From: Stutzerimonas stutzeri
GTDB taxonomy: Bacteria > Pseudomonadota > Gammaproteobacteria > Enterobacterales > Pasteurellaceae
DNA length: 64,000 nt
Direction: 5' to 3'
NCBI GenBank assembly: GCA_901420285.1
Contig: CABDVE010000001.1
Location: forward strand, 1 to 64,000
The notes under the pieces were generated by a model, which did no database searches, was not told the DNA's origin, and saw nothing but the letters and a program-made list of their open reading frames with translations. Both the position numbers and the translations under genes were made by a program. Numbering within the stretch: position 1 is the stretch's first letter; every line of letters begins with the position of its first letter. Below are positions 17,699-29,569 of this stretch, piece after piece.

Positions 17699-19264
17699 TT
17701 ATTTAGATGATTGCTCAAAGTAGTATTTGCCGGTTTTCAATGCACTTGGCCCTAAACGTGCATATTTAAACATTAAGTACATTTCAACAATAATAAAGGC
17801 TAAATAAAGTGCGCAGATTAAACCGATAGAGAACCAAAGATCGCCCACACTTAGGTGAGAAGCAGAAATGCCTACCGGCAACACTTCATAAATTGCCCAT
17901 GGTTGACGACCGTATTCCGCCAAGAACCAACCGCATTCGATGGCAATCCAAGGCAACGGTAACCCCCATAATAAAGCTTTTAGCAATAATCGACTTTGCA
18001 TCACTTTATTACGCAAGTTTTGAACAAATGCGCCGAAGGCTAATAAGGCGATTAAACCACCCGCAGCGAGCATTGCGCGAAACGCCCAAAAGTTAGGCCC
18101 CACATTTGGAATGGTATCGCGCGCAGCCTGTTTAATTTGCTCTTCTGTCGCATCCACCACCTTATCGGTGTAGCGTTTTAACAATAAACCGAAACCAAGA
18201 TCTTTTTTCACTTCATCGAATTTCGCTTTAGTTTCAGGATTGACTTGACCCGATGCTTTTTTCTCCGCTTTTAATTGAGTGAAAAGATCATAAGCCACCA
18301 TACCGTTACGCACCCGATTTTCGTTTAATGCTTGGAGTTCTTTTAAACCGGTAATTTCTTTATCAAAAGAACGAGTTGCAATTACGCCACCAAGCATAGG
18401 TACACTAATCGCAAAATCATTTTTCATTTCAGCGGTATTTGGAATCGCAACCGGATGGAATGCCGTCGGTGCTGGATGCGTTTCAAATTCCGCTTCCATC
18501 GCCGCTAATTTCACCGGCTGAGCCTTACCGATGTCGTAACCGGACTCATCCCCTAAAATTACAACCGCAAGCGAAGCGATAAAACCAAAGGTTGCCGCAA
18601 CAGAGAAAGAACGTTTGGCAAAACCAAGATCGCGACCTTTTAACAAATAGAAGGCACTAATTGCCAATACAAAAAAAGCGCCTGAGGTATAACCGGCGGA
18701 AAGGGTGTGTAAGAATTTACTTTGCGCAACAGGATTCAACCATAAATCCATAAAGCTCGTCATTTCCATGCGTACGGTTTCAAAATTGAACTCCGCCGCA
18801 ACCGGGTTTTGCATCCAACCGTTTGCCACCAAAATCCACATTGCAGAAAGGTTTGAACCGAACGCTACGCAATAAGTTGCAAGTAAGTGTTTACCTTTAG
18901 TTAAGCGATCCCAACCAAAGAAAAATAAACCGACGAAAGTCGATTCTAAGAAAAATGCAAGTAATGCTTCAATCGCCAACGGTGCACCGAAAATATCACC
19001 TACATAATGAGAATAGTAAGACCAGTTAGTACCGAATTGGAATTCCATAATGATACCGGTGGTCACGCCAAGGGCAAAGTTAATACCAAATAACTTACCC
19101 CAAAATTTTGTCATATCTTTATAAACTTCTTTACCTGTCACCACATAGGTCGTTTCCATAATGACGAGAATGAAAGACAAACCTAATGTAAGAGGAACAA
19201 AAATAAAGTGATATAACGCAGTTAAAGCAAACTGCAAGCGAGAAAGTTCAACAACGTCCAACAT
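17699..19264 (-). CDS. cydA: Cytochrome bd ubiquinol oxidase subunit I
   Basis: Catalytic subunit that carries haems b558, b595 and d and oxidises quinol at low oxygen. The 521-residue protein has His19 in [12 protein letters not shown], a second ligand His in [15 protein letters not shown] (about 186), and a quinol loop near residues 250-380. AGAGG precedes the ATG. A 17-bp perfect palindrome (19273-19289) lies directly upstream of the ribosome site. Confidence 0.97.
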   Translation of the reverse strand: MLDVVELSRLQFALTALYHFIFVPLTLGLSFILVIMETTYVVTGKEVYKDMTKFWGKLFGINFALGVTTGIIMEFQFGTNWSYYSHYVGDIFGAPLAIEALLAFFLESTFVGLFFFGWDRLTKGKHLLATYCVAFGSNLSAMWILVANGWMQNPVAAEFNFETVRMEMTSFMDLWLNPVAQSKFLHTLSAGYTSGAFFVLAISAFYLLKGRDLGFAKRSFSVAATFGFIASLAVVILGDESGYDIGKAQPVKLAAMEAEFETHPAPTAFHPVAIPNTAEMKNDFAISVPMLGGVIATRSFDKEITGLKELQALNENRVRNGMVAYDLFTQLKAEKKASGQVNPETKAKFDEVKKDLGFGLLLKRYTDKVVDATEEQIKQAARDTIPNVGPNFWAFRAMLAAGGLIALLAFGAFVQNLRNKVMQSRLLLKALLWGLPLPWIAIECGWFLAEYGRQPWAIYEVLPVGISASHLSVGDLWFSIGLICALYLAFIIVEMYLMFKYARLGPSALKTGKYYFEQSSK

Positions 19265-19272
19265 CTCAACCT

Positions 19273-19289
19273 CTTGTAATAATTACAAG
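19273..19289. promoter_or_regulatory. 17-bp perfect palindrome upstream of cydA
   Basis: CTTGTAAT-A-ATTACAAG, a perfect inverted repeat ending just before the cydA ribosome site. It could be an operator or, in the mRNA, a hairpin that affects cydA translation. I cannot assign a regulator. Confidence 0.5.
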
Positions 19290-19564
19290 TCATTCACTAT
19301 GATTAATAAAGGAACCCTTAAATAATCACCCCAAAAGCTACTCAACAACAGACAAAATGCACAATTATTAAGCGAAAACTGAATTACCGCACACAATAAT
19401 CCCATTTGCGAACTACATCAAATTACGGATTACAACGCGGATAACTCAAGAATGGTAGTTATTCTACTACTAAACATAAGGATAAAAAACACTAAAAATG
19501 CTATCCACATCATATTTTTTGATATAAATAGCAAATACCCCATTATAGCTAGTTATGTATGAAA

Positions 19565-19578
19565 TTGATTTATATCAA
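19565..19578. promoter_or_regulatory. FNR box
   Basis: TTGATTTATATCAA matches the FNR consensus TTGAT-N4-ATCAA at every specified base. It is 161 bases from the + strand gene and about 300 from cydA. Oxygen-dependent control of cydA, the small gene, or both is the likely role. Confidence 0.7.
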
Positions 19579-19738
19579 ATTTCTCTTTTTTCTAAAATAG
19601 ATAGGATATTACGGAGCCAATAAAATAAATAGTACGTCCGTTTATCGCAAAATTATCAATTTTCCCTAGACAATAATCTCGTATTTTGCTAACTTCGCGT
19701 AGCATCGTATCTAGAAAATCTTATCAAAGGATTTCATA

Positions 19739-20044
19739 ATGAAAAAAATCTCAAGTATTTTAGCTGCATTATTTTCTATGGTTTCGTTTTCCACAATTGC
19801 AGCAACAGCAGAAAAAAATATGTTGCCGCAACAATGCGAGCAATTATTCAAAGAAACAGAAAATTTAATTGCGCAGGCTGAAAAACAACCGGGTACGCAT
19901 ACTCAAGTAAGCAAAATCAAAAATAAACTAAACCAAAGTAAGCAACAAATTCTTGAAATGGAACTAGCTACACAGTTGAAAAGTTGCAATATAGGTTTAG
20001 CAAAACTTAGTAGCATGAAGGGTTATGCTGAGGAAACAAATTAA
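19739..20044 (+). CDS. Small secreted protein, DUF5339-like
   Basis: Function unknown. The 101-residue protein has a clear Sec signal peptide (MKK, hydrophobic 4-20, cleavage near ATA-AAT). The mature part is helical and Gln/Lys/Glu-rich with two cysteines (in QQCEQLF and KSCNIGL) that could form a disulfide. It resembles small periplasmic Pasteurellaceae proteins that I recall under DUF5339, but this assignment is tentative. AAAGGA lies upstream of the ATG, and a strong terminator follows, so it is a single-gene unit. Confidence 0.75.
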   Translation: MKKISSILAALFSMVSFSTIAATAEKNMLPQQCEQLFKETENLIAQAEKQPGTHTQVSKIKNKLNQSKQQILEMELATQLKSCNIGLAKLSSMKGYAEETN

Positions 20045-20055
20045 GCAAGGTTCCG

Positions 20056-20092
20056 AAAAAAGGCTTATTAAAAACATTAATAAGCCTTTTTA
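20056..20092 (+). terminator. Terminator of the small secreted protein gene
   Basis: Stem AAAAGGCTTATTA (20058-20070) paired with TAATAAGCCTTTT (20078-20090), with a T run at the 3' side. Symmetrical enough to serve mltF on the other strand too. Confidence 0.88.
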
Positions 20093-20136
20093 TTTGTTAT
20101 TTTTCTACTGGGCTTGGGCAGGTCTATCTTTCCTTT

Positions 20137-21579
20137 CTATTCCGTGTTTTTAACCGCATCTTGATTATCGCGTGAGGCATCTTTACCTTGCTCAAAGCGG
20201 TTCTGATTTTCCTTAACGCGATGATAATTCACAATGCTATTCATATATCGGCGGATATTTTCTACGTATTGATATGCCTCATAACCTCGAGCATAGCCAT
20301 ATTTTAGTCCATTATAATGGCGTTTCTCTGACAGTAACGGCAAGTTATTCTTTACATCTAACCAATTATCCGGGTTGGCGCCTAGTTTTTTTGTTAAACG
20401 ACGTAGATCCACTACATGCCCTAGCCCCATATTATAAGCGGTGAGCGCATACCAAATTCGGTCTTCTTGCGGAATACTATCCGGCATCTGTGCAATCAAC
20501 CAATGAAGATAATCTGAACCGGCTTTAATACTTTGCTCAGGATCGGTTCGATCATCGATTTTCATCCGCTCTGCCGTATCTTTGGTGAGCATCATCATGC
20601 CACGTACCCCGGTAGGTGAGGTAGCATCAGGGTTCCAATGAGACTCTTGATAAGCCACCGCCGCCAACAAACGCCAATCCAACTCCCCCTTGTATTTTTC
20701 AAAAAGCGGTTGATATTGCGGCAAAATGTTTTCAACGGCATCTAAATAAGCGCGACTATCCACGTAATCAAACTGCGCAATATGCCGAAAATATTTCTCT
20801 TCAATACGATCGATTAAACCGCTGTCCAATGCGGTGCTCATAAAGTCTAGTAAACTAGCCTGCAGCTCGTTGTAAGAATTATCGGCAAGATACCAATGTA
20901 CGCCGGCTTCGTCTGTTAAATCAAAGGCGATTGCAAGGTCAGGACGAATTTGCTGAGCCATCGCCACATCAATGGAATTAGCGATCGTGTAAGGAATGTA
21001 GCCTTCCGCAACTTGAATCAATAACTCTTCTTGCGTTAACTGCTTGTTACTTTTCCATCGCAGCTTCGGAAATTTTTTCTGCGATTGCGCCAATAGTTCG
21101 TCTAATTCCGATCCTTCGGCAATCACAATCTCTTGTTGTACTTGGCCTAAATCTTTCGGACGATTTTCCCCTTTACGGTAAACCAATTGCCATGAAGCTG
21201 AAGTATAAGACGGACCGATTTGGAATTGCTCCGCACGTTTGGAGTAGAATAATAAACTTGCCGCCGCCAAATCTATCCGATTATTCTCAAGCGCGCCGAG
21301 CACCGCATTGGGATTGTCAAATACTGCAATTTCTAACTTCACCCCCAAATAATCCGCAAAGCTTTTTGCCAACTCGTATTCCAAACCGGATTCTCCCTCC
21401 GATCCGACAAAATAATAGAGTGGGTTATTGATTGTGCCAACCACTAGCGTACCGCGCGATTGAACCGTCTGATAACGATTTTCTTCGGAGCGTATAATTT
21501 TTTGCCACGGAAATATCATATCAATCGCCCAAAGCAACAGTATAAATGAGACGATAATACGTAAAAATAAACCTTTCAA
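20137..21579 (-). CDS. mltF: Membrane-bound lytic murein transglycosylase F
   Basis: Cleaves peptidoglycan glycan strands at the outer membrane. The 480-residue protein has an N-terminal hydrophobic segment (5-21), a solute-binding-like domain (about 45-270) and a lysozyme-like SLT domain with the catalytic Glu in [12 protein letters not shown] (about residue 313). The GVRGMMMLT and [11 protein letters not shown] motifs follow. An AATGCGGTGC copy lies inside at 20828-20837. Confidence 0.95.
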   Translation of the reverse strand: MKGLFLRIIVSFILLLWAIDMIFPWQKIIRSEENRYQTVQSRGTLVVGTINNPLYYFVGSEGESGLEYELAKSFADYLGVKLEIAVFDNPNAVLGALENNRIDLAAASLLFYSKRAEQFQIGPSYTSASWQLVYRKGENRPKDLGQVQQEIVIAEGSELDELLAQSQKKFPKLRWKSNKQLTQEELLIQVAEGYIPYTIANSIDVAMAQQIRPDLAIAFDLTDEAGVHWYLADNSYNELQASLLDFMSTALDSGLIDRIEEKYFRHIAQFDYVDSRAYLDAVENILPQYQPLFEKYKGELDWRLLAAVAYQESHWNPDATSPTGVRGMMMLTKDTAERMKIDDRTDPEQSIKAGSDYLHWLIAQMPDSIPQEDRIWYALTAYNMGLGHVVDLRRLTKKLGANPDNWLDVKNNLPLLSEKRHYNGLKYGYARGYEAYQYVENIRRYMNSIVNYHRVKENQNRFEQGKDASRDNQDAVKNTE

Positions 21580-21640
21580 ATATGTAGCCCTTTTGTAAAA
21601 GCCGGTGGATTTTAGCGAGAATTTGATTTATAGACAATAA

Positions 21641-21665
21641 AAAGCCCCTTTCGATTCAAGGGGCT
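21641..21665 (-). terminator. Terminator after deaD
   Basis: Stem AGCCCCTT (21643-21650) / AAGGGGCT (21658-21665). On the minus strand it is followed by TTTTTATTG. It ends the pnp-nlpI-deaD gene run. Confidence 0.85.
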
Positions 21666-21694
21666 ACAATGATTAATTAACTAAGGCGCTCTTA

Positions 21695-23518
21695 TTAACC
21701 GCGGCGCTCTCTATAAGAGCGCTCGCCGAAAGTGCGACTATTTTTCTCATTAAATTTACGACCACCTCGTTCATTGCGTCCACGATCTCCGAAATCGCCG
21801 CGCTCAACACTGCGACCTCCACGACGTTTCCCCCTGAAGTCATCGCCACCGCGAGCACCGTCGGATTTCGCTTCGCCTAAAAAAGACATTTGCATTTGCT
21901 TATTCAACACGCGGGTTTTAGCAAATTGTTGCAACAATTCCTTCGGCATGCCTTGCGGCAATTCGACAGTAGAATAATCGTCGTAAAGTTTGATATGGCC
22001 AATATAGCGACTGTTAATGTCTCCTTCATTAGCGATAGCGCCCACGATATGACGTACTTCCACGCCATCGCCGCGTCCCACTTCAATGCGATATAGATCC
22101 ATCGGCTGCGGATTACCGTAGCCTTTGCGTTCCCCCCGACGTTCCGCCGAACGCGGATTTTCACTGCGCTCATTGCGATCGCGACGACGTTTATCCATCG
22201 GCGGATCCGGTGGAAGAATCAATTTTTGCTTGCCTTGCAACAACATCAACATGGCTGCGGCGATATCTTCCTGATCTTGATCGGCGGTAAACAAATCTTC
22301 CAACAAACTGCGATATTGTTCCAAATCGTGGTGTTCAAGCTGTTTGGTAATTTTCGCCACGAATTTTTTGCGACGGCATTCTTGTAACACTAAATGATTC
22401 GGCAATTCCACTTCATTAATACCTTTTTTCATTAAATGTTCAATGTTACGAAGTAAACGACGTTCACGCGGTTCGACAAACAATAAGGCGCGACCTGAAC
22501 GCCCTGCACGACCGGTACGACCAATGCGGTGCACATAGGACTCTGCATCCAACGGAATGTCGTAATTCACCACAAGACTGATACGCTCAATGTCGATACC
22601 GCGTGCGGCTACATCCGTCGCCACCACGATATCCAAACTGCCGTTACGCAAACGATCAAGCGTTTGTTCGCGCAATTGTTGGGTCATATCGCCATTCAAT
22701 GCGGCGGAGCGGAAACCGCTTTTTTCAAGCAGTTCGGTAATATCTAACGTGGCAGTTTTGGTGCGGGCAAAAATAATCGCGGCGTCAAAATCTTCCACTT
22801 CTAAAAAACGTAACAAGGCTTCGTTTTTACGCACACCATGCACGTACCAACAGCTTTGCTCAATATCCGGCGCGTTGTCGTTGTTCACTTTGATCTTCAC
22901 TTCTTTCGGATCGTTCATAAAGTGTTTGGTAATACGACGAATCGGCTCCGGCATAGTTGCTGAGAATAACGCGGTTTGATGATGTTCCGGCAATTCCGCC
23001 ATTACGGTTTCCACATCATCAATAAAGCCCATACGCAACATTTCGTCCGCTTCATCTAACACGATGAAACGTAATTCAGCAAGATTTAACGTACCGCGGC
23101 GAATGTGATCGAGAATACGTCCAGGCGTACCTACCACCACTTGAGCGCCTTGTTTTAGAGCTCGCAGTTGGATATCGTAACGTTGCCCGCCGTACAAGGT
23201 CACAATGCGGATGCCACGAGCGTGTTTAACAAATTGTTCGCACGCGTCCGCCACTTGAATGGCAAGTTCGCGCGTCGGCGCCATCACCAACATTTGCGGA
23301 TGTTTTTCTTCCGAGTTAATTTGCGCAAGCAATGGAAGAGCAAATGCCGCCGTTTTACCGCTACCGGTTTGCGCCATACCCAAAACGTCATTGCCGTTAA
23401 GTAAATGCGGAATACATTCTTGTTGAATCGGAGAGGGAGTTTCAAAACCTAAGTCTGAAACGGCTTTTAAGATAAACTCAGGCAAACCTAAGTCATTAAA
23501 AGTGATTTTGTCTGTCAT
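21695..23518 (-). CDS. deaD: ATP-dependent RNA helicase DeaD (CsdA)
   Basis: DEAD-box helicase for ribosome assembly and mRNA turnover in the cold. The 607-residue protein has a Q motif, motif I AQTGSGKT (about 50), DEAD (about 155), SAT (about 188) and motif [13 protein letters not shown] (about 330). An RNA-binding domain and an Arg/Gly-rich tail (about 545-607) follow. It lies downstream of nlpI and pnp, the same order as in E. coli, linking RNA decay functions. An AATGCGGTGC copy sits at 22523-22532. Confidence 0.97.
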   Translation of the reverse strand: MTDKITFNDLGLPEFILKAVSDLGFETPSPIQQECIPHLLNGNDVLGMAQTGSGKTAAFALPLLAQINSEEKHPQMLVMAPTRELAIQVADACEQFVKHARGIRIVTLYGGQRYDIQLRALKQGAQVVVGTPGRILDHIRRGTLNLAELRFIVLDEADEMLRMGFIDDVETVMAELPEHHQTALFSATMPEPIRRITKHFMNDPKEVKIKVNNDNAPDIEQSCWYVHGVRKNEALLRFLEVEDFDAAIIFARTKTATLDITELLEKSGFRSAALNGDMTQQLREQTLDRLRNGSLDIVVATDVAARGIDIERISLVVNYDIPLDAESYVHRIGRTGRAGRSGRALLFVEPRERRLLRNIEHLMKKGINEVELPNHLVLQECRRKKFVAKITKQLEHHDLEQYRSLLEDLFTADQDQEDIAAAMLMLLQGKQKLILPPDPPMDKRRRDRNERSENPRSAERRGERKGYGNPQPMDLYRIEVGRGDGVEVRHIVGAIANEGDINSRYIGHIKLYDDYSTVELPQGMPKELLQQFAKTRVLNKQMQMSFLGEAKSDGARGGDDFRGKRRGGRSVERGDFGDRGRNERGGRKFNEKNSRTFGERSYRERRG

Positions 23519-23703
23519 TAAAATTCTCGAATAAAATGAGGAAAGCTCAAGGGGCTTTCGGGTTTATTTGTTGATTGTATTCCTGATATCTAACCTTTCC
23601 GGTTTCCGAGGGAAAAATGCGAAGGCACTTTAAGTGTTGGCTTTACCAACAATCCCGAAGGGAGAGCAAAGAAATCGGAGAATCGTAAAAAGGCGGTCGG
23701 CTG

Positions 23704-24648
23704 TTAAAATGCCGTGGCTCTAGTTACCGCACTTTTTACTTCTTTTTCGTCTTCCGCTTGAGCCGGTTTTAATTTCATCAGCTCAAAGGAGGCAAAACGA
23801 TACTCAACAAAGTTATAAACCTGATTCGCCATGGCCAGTTTGAACAAAGTCGCCGCCTCGTCCACCAGCACCGCATTGAGTTTTTGTTTTGCTAGATAAA
23901 AATAGGTTTCTGTCAAAATTTCAGCGTATTGTTGCGCGTTTTCCGCAAAATCGGCTGCGCGCCGCTGCAATTCTTCCACAGAAATGCGTCCTAAGTAGTA
24001 TTGAACGATATTTGTTCCCCAGAAGTCCTTTGATAGCCCTTTTGCTCGTTCGACAAGATTTGCGCGGGCTTCTTGTGGTTTTAATTTTTGTTCGTTCAAA
24101 TATAGCCATAAGACACGATAAGGATCTTTGGTATCGGCTTGGTAGAACTGTAAGAAATCCTGCTCGGCAAGATTATAGCGCCCTACATAATAAAAATTTA
24201 AACCACGATTAAGGTGGGTATAGTCATAACTCGGATCCAATTCCAGCGCCGCATTGAACGTCTCCAGTGCGCCGTCGTAATCTTCTTCAAGCAATAAGTA
24301 AAGCCCCAAATAGTTATACACGGAAGCCATTTTCGGCTGCAATGCAAGGGCTTGCGTAAAGTCGTAACGGGCGAGTCCCCATAATCCAAGAGAATCATAT
24401 AATACACCGCGCTCAAAATGCATGGCAGCGCGTTCTTCGTTACTCATTTTTCCAACTAAAAGTACTTGGCTAATACGTACAATCATCACTTCTTGTTCAA
24501 AGTGCGTATTCGGATTTTGTTCAGCAAGTACAATTCGATTGTTAGATACAAAAGTACCCTCGGACCGGACACAGCCAGTAAGGAACAACACCGCACATAG
24601 GCTAAATAAATAGGCTATAAAACGACGAAATAATCGAAAACACAGCAT
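23704..24648 (-). CDS. nlpI: Lipoprotein NlpI
   Basis: TPR lipoprotein of the outer membrane that acts as an adaptor for peptidoglycan hydrolases and the Prc protease. I choose ATG 24648 (MLCFRLFRRF), 314 residues. The open frame extends 21 residues upstream without a signal-like start. The lipobox is FLTGC, with Cys26. TPR units span about 65-170. One motif copy (23868-23877) and one canonical uptake sequence (23726-23734) lie in its 3' half. Confidence 0.93.
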   Translation of the reverse strand: MLCFRLFRRFIAYLFSLCAVLFLTGCVRSEGTFVSNNRIVLAEQNPNTHFEQEVMIVRISQVLLVGKMSNEERAAMHFERGVLYDSLGLWGLARYDFTQALALQPKMASVYNYLGLYLLLEEDYDGALETFNAALELDPSYDYTHLNRGLNFYYVGRYNLAEQDFLQFYQADTKDPYRVLWLYLNEQKLKPQEARANLVERAKGLSKDFWGTNIVQYYLGRISVEELQRRAADFAENAQQYAEILTETYFYLAKQKLNAVLVDEAATLFKLAMANQVYNFVEYRFASFELMKLKPAQAEDEKEVKSAVTRATAF

Positions 24649-24733
24649 CTGCTTTCTTTTTGTACGAATAGTGAGTTGGAAAATAACAAAACTTGATGGC
24701 AATGCCACCAAGTTTTGATTGGGTTAACCAAGA

Positions 24734-26863
24734 TTATTCTTGCTCTTCGGCAAGTTCTTCTTGGTTGCTTTCTGCTTCCTGTTTAGGCGCAAGATCTTTC
24801 ATGGTTAAACGGATACGACCTTGACGATCGATTTCTACTACTTTCACCATCACTTCTTGCCCTACTTGCAGGTAATCGCTGACTTTCTCCACACGTTCTT
24901 CGGCAATTTGCGAAATGTGAACCAAGCCCTCTTTATTACCCACGATAGCCACAAATGCACCGAAATCTGCTAAGCGGGTCACTTTACCTTTGTAAACCGC
25001 ACCGGCTTCCACTTCGGCGGTGATGTCTTCGATACGCGCCATCACATCTTGTACTGCGTTTTTATCTACGGCAGCAATTTTTACTGTACCGTCGTCATCA
25101 ATATCAATGGATGTACCAGTTTCTTCAGTCAACGCACGAATCACCGCACCACCTTTACCGATCACATCTTTGATTTTCTTTGGATCGATCTTCATGGTGT
25201 AAATACGCGGGGCGAAATCAGAAATATCCGCACGCGGCGCCGGAATAGCTTGTTCCATCACGCCAAGAATGTGCATACGGGCACTTTTCGCTTGATTTAA
25301 TGCGATTTGCATGATTTCTGCAGTAATACCTTCGATTTTGATGTCCATTTGAAGTGCTGTGACACCTTCACGAGTACCGGCTACTTTAAAGTCCATATCA
25401 CCTAAGTGATCTTCATCTCCAAGAATATCGGAAAGCACGACAAATTTGTCATCTTCTTTCACCAAGCCCATCGCAATACCTGCTACCGCCGCTTTAATCG
25501 GCACGCCTGCGTCCATTAACGCAAGGGATGCGCCGCACACAGAAGCCATAGAAGAAGAACCGTTGGATTCGGTGATTTCTGATACTACACGTACCACATA
25601 TGGGAATTCTGCTAAGGTTGGCATCACTGCTGCCACGCCACGTTTCGCCAAACGACCATGACCAATTTCACGACGTTTCGGTGAACCGATCATACCGGTT
25701 TCCCCGACGGAATACGGAGGGAAGTTATAGTGGAACAAGAAGTGATCTTGACGCTCACCGGTTAATTCATCAATGATTTGCGCATCGCGTTCAGTCCCTA
25801 AAGTGGCAACAGCCAACGCTTGGGTTTCACCACGGGTAAAAATCGCAGAACCATGAGTACGCGGTAACACGCCGGTGCAAATATCCAATGCACGAACAGT
25901 ATCAACGGTACGTCCGTCGATACGAGGTTCGCCCGCGATAATACGACCGCGCACGATTTGGCTTTCAAGAGCGGTGAAAATATCCACAATTTTACCTTCA
26001 CTGACCTCTTCATCTTCAGCGGTGATTTGTGCAATCACATCCGCTTTAATAGCATCAATTTGCTCATAACGGGTTTGTTTCTCAGTGATACGGTATGCAT
26101 CGCCTAAGCGCGCTTCGGCAATTGCTTTCACTTTGTTGATTAAATCGGTATTTGGCTCCGGTGCGACCCAATCCCAACGAGGCTTACCGGCTTCGGCAAC
26201 CAATTCTTTAATCGCTTCAATCACCACTTGTTGCTGTTGGTGACCGAATACGACCGCAGATAACATTTGTTCTTCGGTTAAAATATCCGCTTCAGATTCA
26301 ACCATCAACACGGCTTTGTCGGTTCCCGCCACCACTAAATCCAAACGGCTTTGTTTTTGTTCACTCATGGTAGGATTTAACACGAATTGACCGTTAATGA
26401 ATCCTACACGTGCAGCCCCGATCGGACCGTTAAACGGCACGCCGGACAATGAAAGCGCAGCAGACGCACCGATCATTGCCACTAAATCTGGGCTGATTTG
26501 CGGGTTTACTGAAACAACGGTGGCAACTACTTGAATTTCATTGAAGAAACCTTCCGGGAATAACGGACGAATCGGACGATCGATTAAACGGGCAATTAAG
26601 GTTTCGCCCTCAGATGGACGACCTTCACGTTTGAAGAAACCGCCTGGAATACGGCCGGCGGCATAAGTACGTTCTTGATAGTTTACGGTTAACGGAAAGA
26701 AATCTTGGCCTTCTTTCACGTCTTTTTTGGCCACTACAGTGACGAATACGGTGGTATCGTCCATGCTTGCCATCACAGCAGCCGTCGCCTGACGGGCAAT
26801 GGCGCCGGTTTCTAAGGTGACGGTATGTTGACCATATTTAAATTGTTTAACAATTGGATTCAC
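24734..26863 (-). CDS. pnp: Polyribonucleotide nucleotidyltransferase
   Basis: PNPase, a phosphorolytic 3'-5' exoribonuclease and degradosome component. The 709-residue protein has two RNase PH domains (about 10-145 and 320-550), a KH domain with [12 protein letters not shown] (about 565) and an S1 domain (about 620-690). The start is GTG at 26863 with AAAGGA upstream. nlpI and deaD follow on the same strand. Confidence 0.97.
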   Translation of the reverse strand: MNPIVKQFKYGQHTVTLETGAIARQATAAVMASMDDTTVFVTVVAKKDVKEGQDFFPLTVNYQERTYAAGRIPGGFFKREGRPSEGETLIARLIDRPIRPLFPEGFFNEIQVVATVVSVNPQISPDLVAMIGASAALSLSGVPFNGPIGAARVGFINGQFVLNPTMSEQKQSRLDLVVAGTDKAVLMVESEADILTEEQMLSAVVFGHQQQQVVIEAIKELVAEAGKPRWDWVAPEPNTDLINKVKAIAEARLGDAYRITEKQTRYEQIDAIKADVIAQITAEDEEVSEGKIVDIFTALESQIVRGRIIAGEPRIDGRTVDTVRALDICTGVLPRTHGSAIFTRGETQALAVATLGTERDAQIIDELTGERQDHFLFHYNFPPYSVGETGMIGSPKRREIGHGRLAKRGVAAVMPTLAEFPYVVRVVSEITESNGSSSMASVCGASLALMDAGVPIKAAVAGIAMGLVKEDDKFVVLSDILGDEDHLGDMDFKVAGTREGVTALQMDIKIEGITAEIMQIALNQAKSARMHILGVMEQAIPAPRADISDFAPRIYTMKIDPKKIKDVIGKGGAVIRALTEETGTSIDIDDDGTVKIAAVDKNAVQDVMARIEDITAEVEAGAVYKGKVTRLADFGAFVAIVGNKEGLVHISQIAEERVEKVSDYLQVGQEVMVKVVEIDRQGRIRLTMKDLAPKQEAESNQEELAEEQE

Positions 26864-27032
26864 AATGTTTTCCTTTAAATTACATTAAAAATAATGCTTT
26901 ATTTTCCAGATTGCGACTAGCAAAAGAAATCTATCGCCAATTAACCACCGTTTAAAATCTCTTTTGATAGCCGCACGCTAACACAGAAAATAAAGCTCGC
27001 GTATTATACAGATGTTTTGATGTGATTGGTAA

Positions 27033-27572
<540 letters not shown>

Positions 27573-27588
27573 TTTCTCAAAATAAATA

Positions 27589-27623
27589 AAAAGAGTTGAT
27601 CGAAAAATACGCTCAACTCTTTT
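27589..27623 (+). terminator. Terminator after the YhcH-family gene
   Basis: Stem AAAAGAGTTGA (27589-27599) / TCAACTCTTTT (27613-27623) with a 13-base loop, flanked by an A run and a T run. Confidence 0.85.
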
Positions 27624-27695
27624 ATCTACTCCCTATCTATAATGTTTAATACCAATTAAACGGAATACCTACATTACAGATAAACCCAAGAATTA

Positions 27696-28106
27696 CTAGA
27701 ATGTCCACCAAGATTTCTTATTACCCTCGCCGTTACGTTCGATAATGGTATTATTCTCACTTTGCGATGCCACTTCCGGCAACGGTTTATCCAAATGTGT
27801 TTCCGTTACAACACCGCTCTGGTCAAATTTTACGGTAAAAGTATGTTGGTCAGGCGCTTGATAGGCTCGCTGTTGCAAGAACACATAATACCAAGTCAAA
27901 TTGCTATAAGGGTCAATTAAAACCGGCGTACCAAGCAAATATTGTACTTGTTGTGCAGTCATACCTTGTTTGACTTGCGCCACATTGGTGGCTTCCAAAT
28001 AGTTGCCTTGTGGCACGTCAATGCGATAAACCACTTTTTCAACCGTAGAACAAGCTGAAAGGCTTAATGCCAATACAGCGACGCCCAAAAGAATTTTAAA
28101 TTGCAT
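27696..28106 (-). CDS. bamE: Outer-membrane assembly lipoprotein BamE
   Basis: Small lipoprotein of the BAM complex that inserts outer-membrane beta-barrels. The 136-residue protein has the lipobox SLSAC (Cys19). The SmpA/OmlA core has QGNYLEATNVAQVKQGMT and VQYLLGTPVLIDPY (about 33-70). The C-terminal 35 residues are hydrophilic and low in conservation. ATG at 28106. Confidence 0.93.
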   Translation of the reverse strand: MQFKILLGVAVLALSLSACSTVEKVVYRIDVPQGNYLEATNVAQVKQGMTAQQVQYLLGTPVLIDPYSNLTWYYVFLQQRAYQAPDQHTFTVKFDQSGVVTETHLDKPLPEVASQSENNTIIERNGEGNKKSWWTF

Positions 28107-28168
28107 TTTCTTTACCTATCCTTGCAAAATTTTGTGAAATAATACCCAAACTTAAAAATATTGCCAAA

Positions 28169-29185
28169 CTAATTCTCGGCTTTTAAAGCCTTTTGCAGTT
28201 GGTCTTTTAAGTTAGGCGGTAAACCGTTAATACTTAACGTATCCGTCATCGGATCCCAGCAAACGCGCGTATTAAGCAATTCCGCATCAAAAGTTAGGCT
28301 AATGCCTTTACCTGAACCGGAAAATTTAGTGAGTGATTTTAACGCCGAACGCAGTGGAGGAATATGTTCTTCTAAACCGTAATTTTGTTCTTCCGCAAAG
28401 GCGACAAAGGGCCGCTCGTTTAGAGTCGGCAAGCTGTCGGAAAGTTCAGTCAGGGCGATATCTTCACCGCCGGCAATCTGCCCTTTGCAATATTCAAACA
28501 CTTGTTTTTTTACTGCTTGAGCTTGCTCTTTATTCAACTCCCCTTGCTCACAATAATCGCTCACGGCCTGCAATAAACACTGGTTTTGCAGTTGCGGATT
28601 CAATCCTTCTTCCGCCCCCAAAAAATCCATAAAGAAATCGCTGATTTTGCGCCCTACGCGCCCTTTAATAAAGGTCAGATAACGATTGGACTTGGCGTTT
28701 ATTTGCAAATCGGTCAAATTCACCCGTGCGGCGATATCAAATTGCGTAATATCAAGATATTCCGTGCGACGAATATCCAAGTGTTCGTCCACCCACATAC
28801 TGTGGCGGCTATCAAGCAAGGCGATAAACAAATAATCGGTGGCGAGGAAATTGTATTGACATAGCACAAGTGTACCACTATCGGCAAAGTTATATTTGCT
28901 TAATTCATCCGCCAAAAGCTTTGTCGAATATTGGCTGAAATCTAAAAATTCTGTTTCTTGTTCCAGTAAACGATTTAATTGTTGCGCAAATACCGAATTA
29001 TCTTGAAACACACCGAAAGCCTTGGCTTTATTTTGATAGCCTTGATGCAACTGCAACATCATTTGTTCCACCTCCGCCGTGATCGGATGTAACTCGTTAC
29101 GTAAAATGCTTTCCATTTTATTATCGTCACCATCGATTCGCTTAATTAATTGGTGCAACACGATTTGATTTACAGTAATGCTCAT
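28169..29185 (-). CDS. yejK: Nucleoid-associated protein YejK
   Basis: NdpA-family protein found on the nucleoid. The 338-residue protein opens [13 protein letters not shown] and has [23 protein letters not shown]-like segments (here [16 protein letters not shown], about 167-183), diagnostic of the family. It is divergent from yejL and yejM, the conserved yej arrangement of gamma-proteobacteria. Confidence 0.93.
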   Translation of the reverse strand: MSITVNQIVLHQLIKRIDGDDNKMESILRNELHPITAEVEQMMLQLHQGYQNKAKAFGVFQDNSVFAQQLNRLLEQETEFLDFSQYSTKLLADELSKYNFADSGTLVLCQYNFLATDYLFIALLDSRHSMWVDEHLDIRRTEYLDITQFDIAARVNLTDLQINAKSNRYLTFIKGRVGRKISDFFMDFLGAEEGLNPQLQNQCLLQAVSDYCEQGELNKEQAQAVKKQVFEYCKGQIAGGEDIALTELSDSLPTLNERPFVAFAEEQNYGLEEHIPPLRSALKSLTKFSGSGKGISLTFDAELLNTRVCWDPMTDTLSINGLPPNLKDQLQKALKAEN

Positions 29186-29569
29186 TTTCTTTTCCTTTAT
29201 TAAAAAACATCGACATTATGCTGCGGCAAATGCACAAAACGATTGCCGAATCGTCTGACGGACTTATCTAACCGTTAGCAAAAATCCGAGCACTTCGCCA
29301 ACAGCACCGCATTGAACGCCATTCCAATGCGGTGCTATTTGGGAAGTCCAAAAATAACATTGCTTACACTTCAAACACGCCTTGTGAAGCCCGAAATCTC
29401 TCAAATATTACCCAACCGGCATTATTTCAGCGTTGGGCAAGCACAACATAACGTCGCAAAACCTCGCGAATTATAACTGCTCTCTTTTAACAAGAAAAAA
29501 GAAATTATTTAGATTCGGGCAAATAATCGGGTATGATAAGGCAACTTTTTTTCCCCTTTTCAAACAAAA
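29186..29569. other. Divergent yejK / yejL intergenic region with element B
   Basis: 384 bases without a gene. It contains a larger variant of the palindromic element (about 29215-29452) with an inverted motif pair (29303-29314 / 29325-29336). TATGAT at 29532-29537, with TTAGAT 17 bases upstream, is a weak candidate promoter for yejL. Confidence 0.6.
29215..29452. repeat. Palindromic intergenic element, copy B (expanded)
   Basis: The left side starts ATTATGCTGC and soon contains GCAAATGCACAAAACG. The right side contains CAGCGTTGGGCAAGCACA then ACATAAC, which mirrors it imperfectly. An inner 12-bp inverted pair of the AATGCGGTGC motif lies at 29303-29336. It is about 100 bases longer than copies A and C. 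The membership is by eye. Confidence 0.45.

Larger units (their letters stand above)
19265..19738. other. Divergent control region, cydA / small secreted protein
   Basis: 474 bases without a gene, very A/T rich. It holds the palindrome at 19273-19289 next to cydA and a perfect FNR box at 19565-19578. TAGACA and TAACTT (near 19668-19696) form a weak promoter-like pair for the + strand gene. I see no motif copies and no RNA gene. Confidence 0.7.
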
